The translations under genes and the position numbers were made by a program. A stretch of DNA of 6,148 nucleotides from Lachnospiraceae bacterium (lineage in GTDB: Bacteria > Bacillota > Clostridia > Lachnospirales > Lachnospiraceae): positions 1-6,148 of the forward strand of contig JAFUWM010000337.1 of the NCBI GenBank assembly GCA_017483425.1. Reading direction: 5' to 3'. How positions within the stretch are numbered: the stretch's first letter is position 1; each line of letters begins with the position of its first letter. Positions 4,631-6,148 of this stretch are shown here, piece after piece. The notes under the pieces were generated by a model. That model was not told where the DNA came from. It worked only from the letters and a program-made list of their open reading frames with translations, and made no database searches.

Positions 4631-5731
4631 ATGAAAGAAAAGATCAAGGCATTCTTGAAACGTAAAGATATAGAAATATCCCTCAAACGATACGGGATCG
4701 ATGCGCTCGGAGCCATGGCTCAGGGACTCTTCTGCTCCCTGCTGATCGGTACGATCATAAATACGATAGGCACGCAGTTCGGGATAGGCTTCCTTACCTC
4801 TCCGGTCGCAACGGTGGGCGGAGCAGAATACACGGTAGGCGGTCTTGCCTCAGCGATGAGCGGTCCTGCCATGGCCGTAGCGATAGGCTATGCCTTGAAA
4901 TGCCCTCCGCTGGTGCTCTTCTCTCTTGTAACCGTCGGCTTTGCCTCGAACGCCCTGGGCGGCGCGGGCGGTCCGCTTGCGGTCTTATTCATTGCAATAA
5001 TAGCTTCGGAGATCGGTAAGGCCGTCTCAAAGGAGACAAAGGTAGATATCCTTGTAACGCCTCTTGTAACCATAGGGATCGGCATAGCGCTCTCCGCGTG
5101 GTGGGCACCGGCTCTCGGAAACGCGGCAAGTCAGGTAGGAAAACTCATAATGTGGGCGACTGACCTGCAGCCTTTCCTTATGGGGATACTCGTATCAGTC
5201 ATAGTAGGCATGGCCCTGACTCTCCCGATATCCTCAGCCGCCATCTGCGCTGCGCTCTCCCTTACAGGGCTTGCGGGCGGCGCTGCTGTAGCAGGATGCT
5301 CGGCTCAGATGATAGGCTTTGCCGTCATGTCATTTAAGGAAAACAAATGGGGAGGCCTTATCTCCCAGGGAATAGGAACCTCCATGCTCCAGATGGGAAA
5401 TATAGTCAGAAACCCGCGTATCTGGATAGCCCCGATACTGACATCCGCTATTACGGGGCCTGTCGCTACCTGCGTATTCAGGATGCAGATGAACGGGACT
5501 CCGGTTTCATCAGGCATGGGGACCTGCGGCTTCGTGGGTCAGATCGGGGTATACACCGGCTGGATAAATGATATCGCCGCCGGAACAAAGAATGCCATAA
5601 CGGCAGCCGACTGGACAGGACTCATACTTGTTTCCTTTATCCTTCCCGCCGTACTCTGCCCTCTTATAAATATGGGAATAAAAAAACTGGGATGGGTCAA
5701 GGACGGGGATCTGAAGCTGAGCCAGTCCTGA
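4631..5731 (+). CDS. PTS EIIC-like membrane transporter (PTS_EIIC_2 type), orphan
   Basis: This is a 366-residue integral membrane protein with about nine or ten hydrophobic segments: roughly 25-47, 70-89, 92-110, 113-131, 139-160, 181-200, 203-233, 264-283 and 328-350. A short basic amphipathic N-terminus (MKEKIKAFLKRKDIEISLKR) precedes the first. Glycine-rich blocks and the run NPRIWIAPILTSAITGPVAT (261-280) followed by SGMGTCGFVGQIGV (294-307) resemble the PTS_EIIC_2 family of putative sugar phosphotransferase IIC proteins. There is no EIIA or EIIB domain in the protein and none in the window, so phosphotransfer partners, if used, are encoded elsewhere. The substrate cannot be told. The start is clear from GAGGAG eight bases upstream. 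The last 35 bases overlap the end of the convergent GIY-YIG gene. Some homologues are annotated only as regulatory or hypothetical membrane proteins. Confidence 0.85.
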   Translation: MKEKIKAFLKRKDIEISLKRYGIDALGAMAQGLFCSLLIGTIINTIGTQFGIGFLTSPVATVGGAEYTVGGLASAMSGPAMAVAIGYALKCPPLVLFSLVTVGFASNALGGAGGPLAVLFIAIIASEIGKAVSKETKVDILVTPLVTIGIGIALSAWWAPALGNAASQVGKLIMWATDLQPFLMGILVSVIVGMALTLPISSAAICAALSLTGLAGGAAVAGCSAQMIGFAVMSFKENKWGGLISQGIGTSMLQMGNIVRNPRIWIAPILTSAITGPVATCVFRMQMNGTPVSSGMGTCGFVGQIGVYTGWINDIAAGTKNAITAADWTGLILVSFILPAVLCPLINMGIKKLGWVKDGDLKLSQS

Positions 5732-5960
5732 TGAGCTCAAGCTTCTGCGCCCTTTTAAGGCGCTTTATCTGCCATTCCCGCCTCATTGCTTCTTCCTTTG
5801 TATCAAAGGTCTCTATGTGAACAACCTTGACCGGACGCCTTGACTTCGTATACTTGGCGCCTTTTCCCGCGTTATGGGCCGCAGTCCTTTTTTCTATATC
5901 GTTCGTCCAGCCACAGTAAAGGCTTCCGTCCGAACATTCAAGGATATATGTGTAGTTCAT
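5697..5960 (-). CDS. GIY-YIG domain protein (YhbQ/YazA, UPF0213 type)
   Basis: This single-domain protein of 87 residues begins MNYTYILECSDGSLYCGWTNDIEKR. The degenerate GIY and YIG motifs are YIL (5-7) and YCG (15-17). Other family positions are present: R25, H29, Y37, the likely catalytic glutamate E62 in REWQIKRL (61-68), and the basic helix KRLKRAQKLELI (66-77). Small stand-alone members of this family are putative structure-specific nucleases; the in vivo role is not settled. There is no good Shine-Dalgarno. The start ATG overlaps the stop of the upstream gene as ATGA (5960-5957), so translation is probably coupled. The 3' end runs 35 bases into the 3' end of the convergent EIIC-like gene, and the tail after about residue 78 (TGSASDPRP) is encoded largely in that overlap and looks unconserved. 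Confidence 0.88.
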   Translation of the reverse strand: MNYTYILECSDGSLYCGWTNDIEKRTAAHNAGKGAKYTKSRRPVKVVHIETFDTKEEAMRREWQIKRLKRAQKLELIRTGSASDPRP

Positions 5961-6148
5961 TTTATCTGTTTTATGTATTTACCCTCAGACTGAATGAAGC
6001 CCATTTTTTTCATATAGGCATCATGCCCCTCCGATCTGCCGGAAAAAGTGAGGGTTTTAATATCATATTCAGCCAGATGGGAATACAGGAAAGTTCCCAC
6101 GGAGCAGTCCCTGTACGCAGGGAGAGCATAATCTATTATCATGTCCAC
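5957..6148 (-). CDS. Probable GNAT-family acetyltransferase, C-terminal fragment (runs off right edge)
   Basis: The frame is open to the window edge; the GTG at the edge is just a codon in a longer gene unless shown otherwise. Only the last 63 or so residues are visible. They contain DYALPAYRDCSVGTFLYSHL, resembling the acetyl-CoA-binding turn and following helix of GNAT enzymes (normally a Q/RxxGxG/A loop, here RDCSVGTFL). Next come a beta strand, IKTLTFSG, and a final HDAYMKKMGF block, the typical GNAT ending in which a side chain is followed by a K-x-G-F turn. The substrate is unknown. It ends in an ATGA overlap with the GIY-YIG gene, so the two form a leftward operon. The assignment is by pattern only and the loop is atypical. 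Confidence 0.55.
   Translation of the reverse strand: MDMIIDYALPAYRDCSVGTFLYSHLAEYDIKTLTFSGRSEGHDAYMKKMGFIQSEGKYIKQIK

Noticed and set aside
5747..5768. GCGCC, loop, GGCGC followed by TTTAT on the plus strand as terminator of the EIIC-like gene.
   Set aside because: The stem is only five pairs, the T-run is short and interrupted, and it lies in the coding sequence of the GIY-YIG gene; too weak to call.

Overview
The window looks like a chromosomal core region of a Gram-positive anaerobe of the Clostridia, most likely Lachnospiraceae. This rests on gene order (yicC, gmk, rpoZ, rimO, pgsA, cinA on one strand), strong GGAGG ribosome binding sites, moderate GC content and protein style such as SLGCDKNLVD in RimO. 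The placement is by recognition only, not by a database search.

Layout. Positions 1-4220 hold one long leftward operon, read on the minus strand: yicC (RNase-like), gmk (guanylate kinase), an unlisted 55-codon small gene, rpoZ (RNA polymerase omega), rimO (ribosomal protein S12 methylthiotransferase), pgsA (phosphatidylglycerophosphate synthase) and the first 43 codons of cinA. A near-consensus sigma-A promoter lies at 4269-4297. Most junctions are tight or overlapping, so translational coupling is likely. The theme is growth housekeeping: RNA turnover, GMP to GDP, transcription, ribosome modification and phospholipid synthesis.

The gap of about 370 bases between gmk and rpoZ is the most unusual part of the operon. 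It holds the AT-rich small gene flanked by two 94-nt direct copies of a structured leader. Each copy ends at the Shine-Dalgarno of the next gene (the small gene, then rpoZ). Differences between the copies fall in loops, linkers or a helix that is re-formed with different bases, which suggests selection on RNA structure. A second possible control point is a perfect 7-bp hairpin followed by eight U residues inside the first codons of rimO, a candidate translation-sensitive attenuator.

Positions 4221-4630 separate this operon from the rightward genes. About 290 bases of this gap are a dense cluster of nested palindromes with imperfect terminal inverted repeats. Its two ends carry the -35 boxes of the two outward-facing promoters, so it may be a MITE-like element or a structured RNA/DNA element that has become part of the regulation of both flanking units.

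Positions 4631-5731 (plus strand) encode an orphan EIIC-like membrane protein of the PTS_EIIC_2 type. It overlaps tail-to-tail by 35 bases with a small GIY-YIG protein gene (minus strand). That gene overlaps by four bases with the 3' end of a probable GNAT acetyltransferase gene that runs off the right edge.
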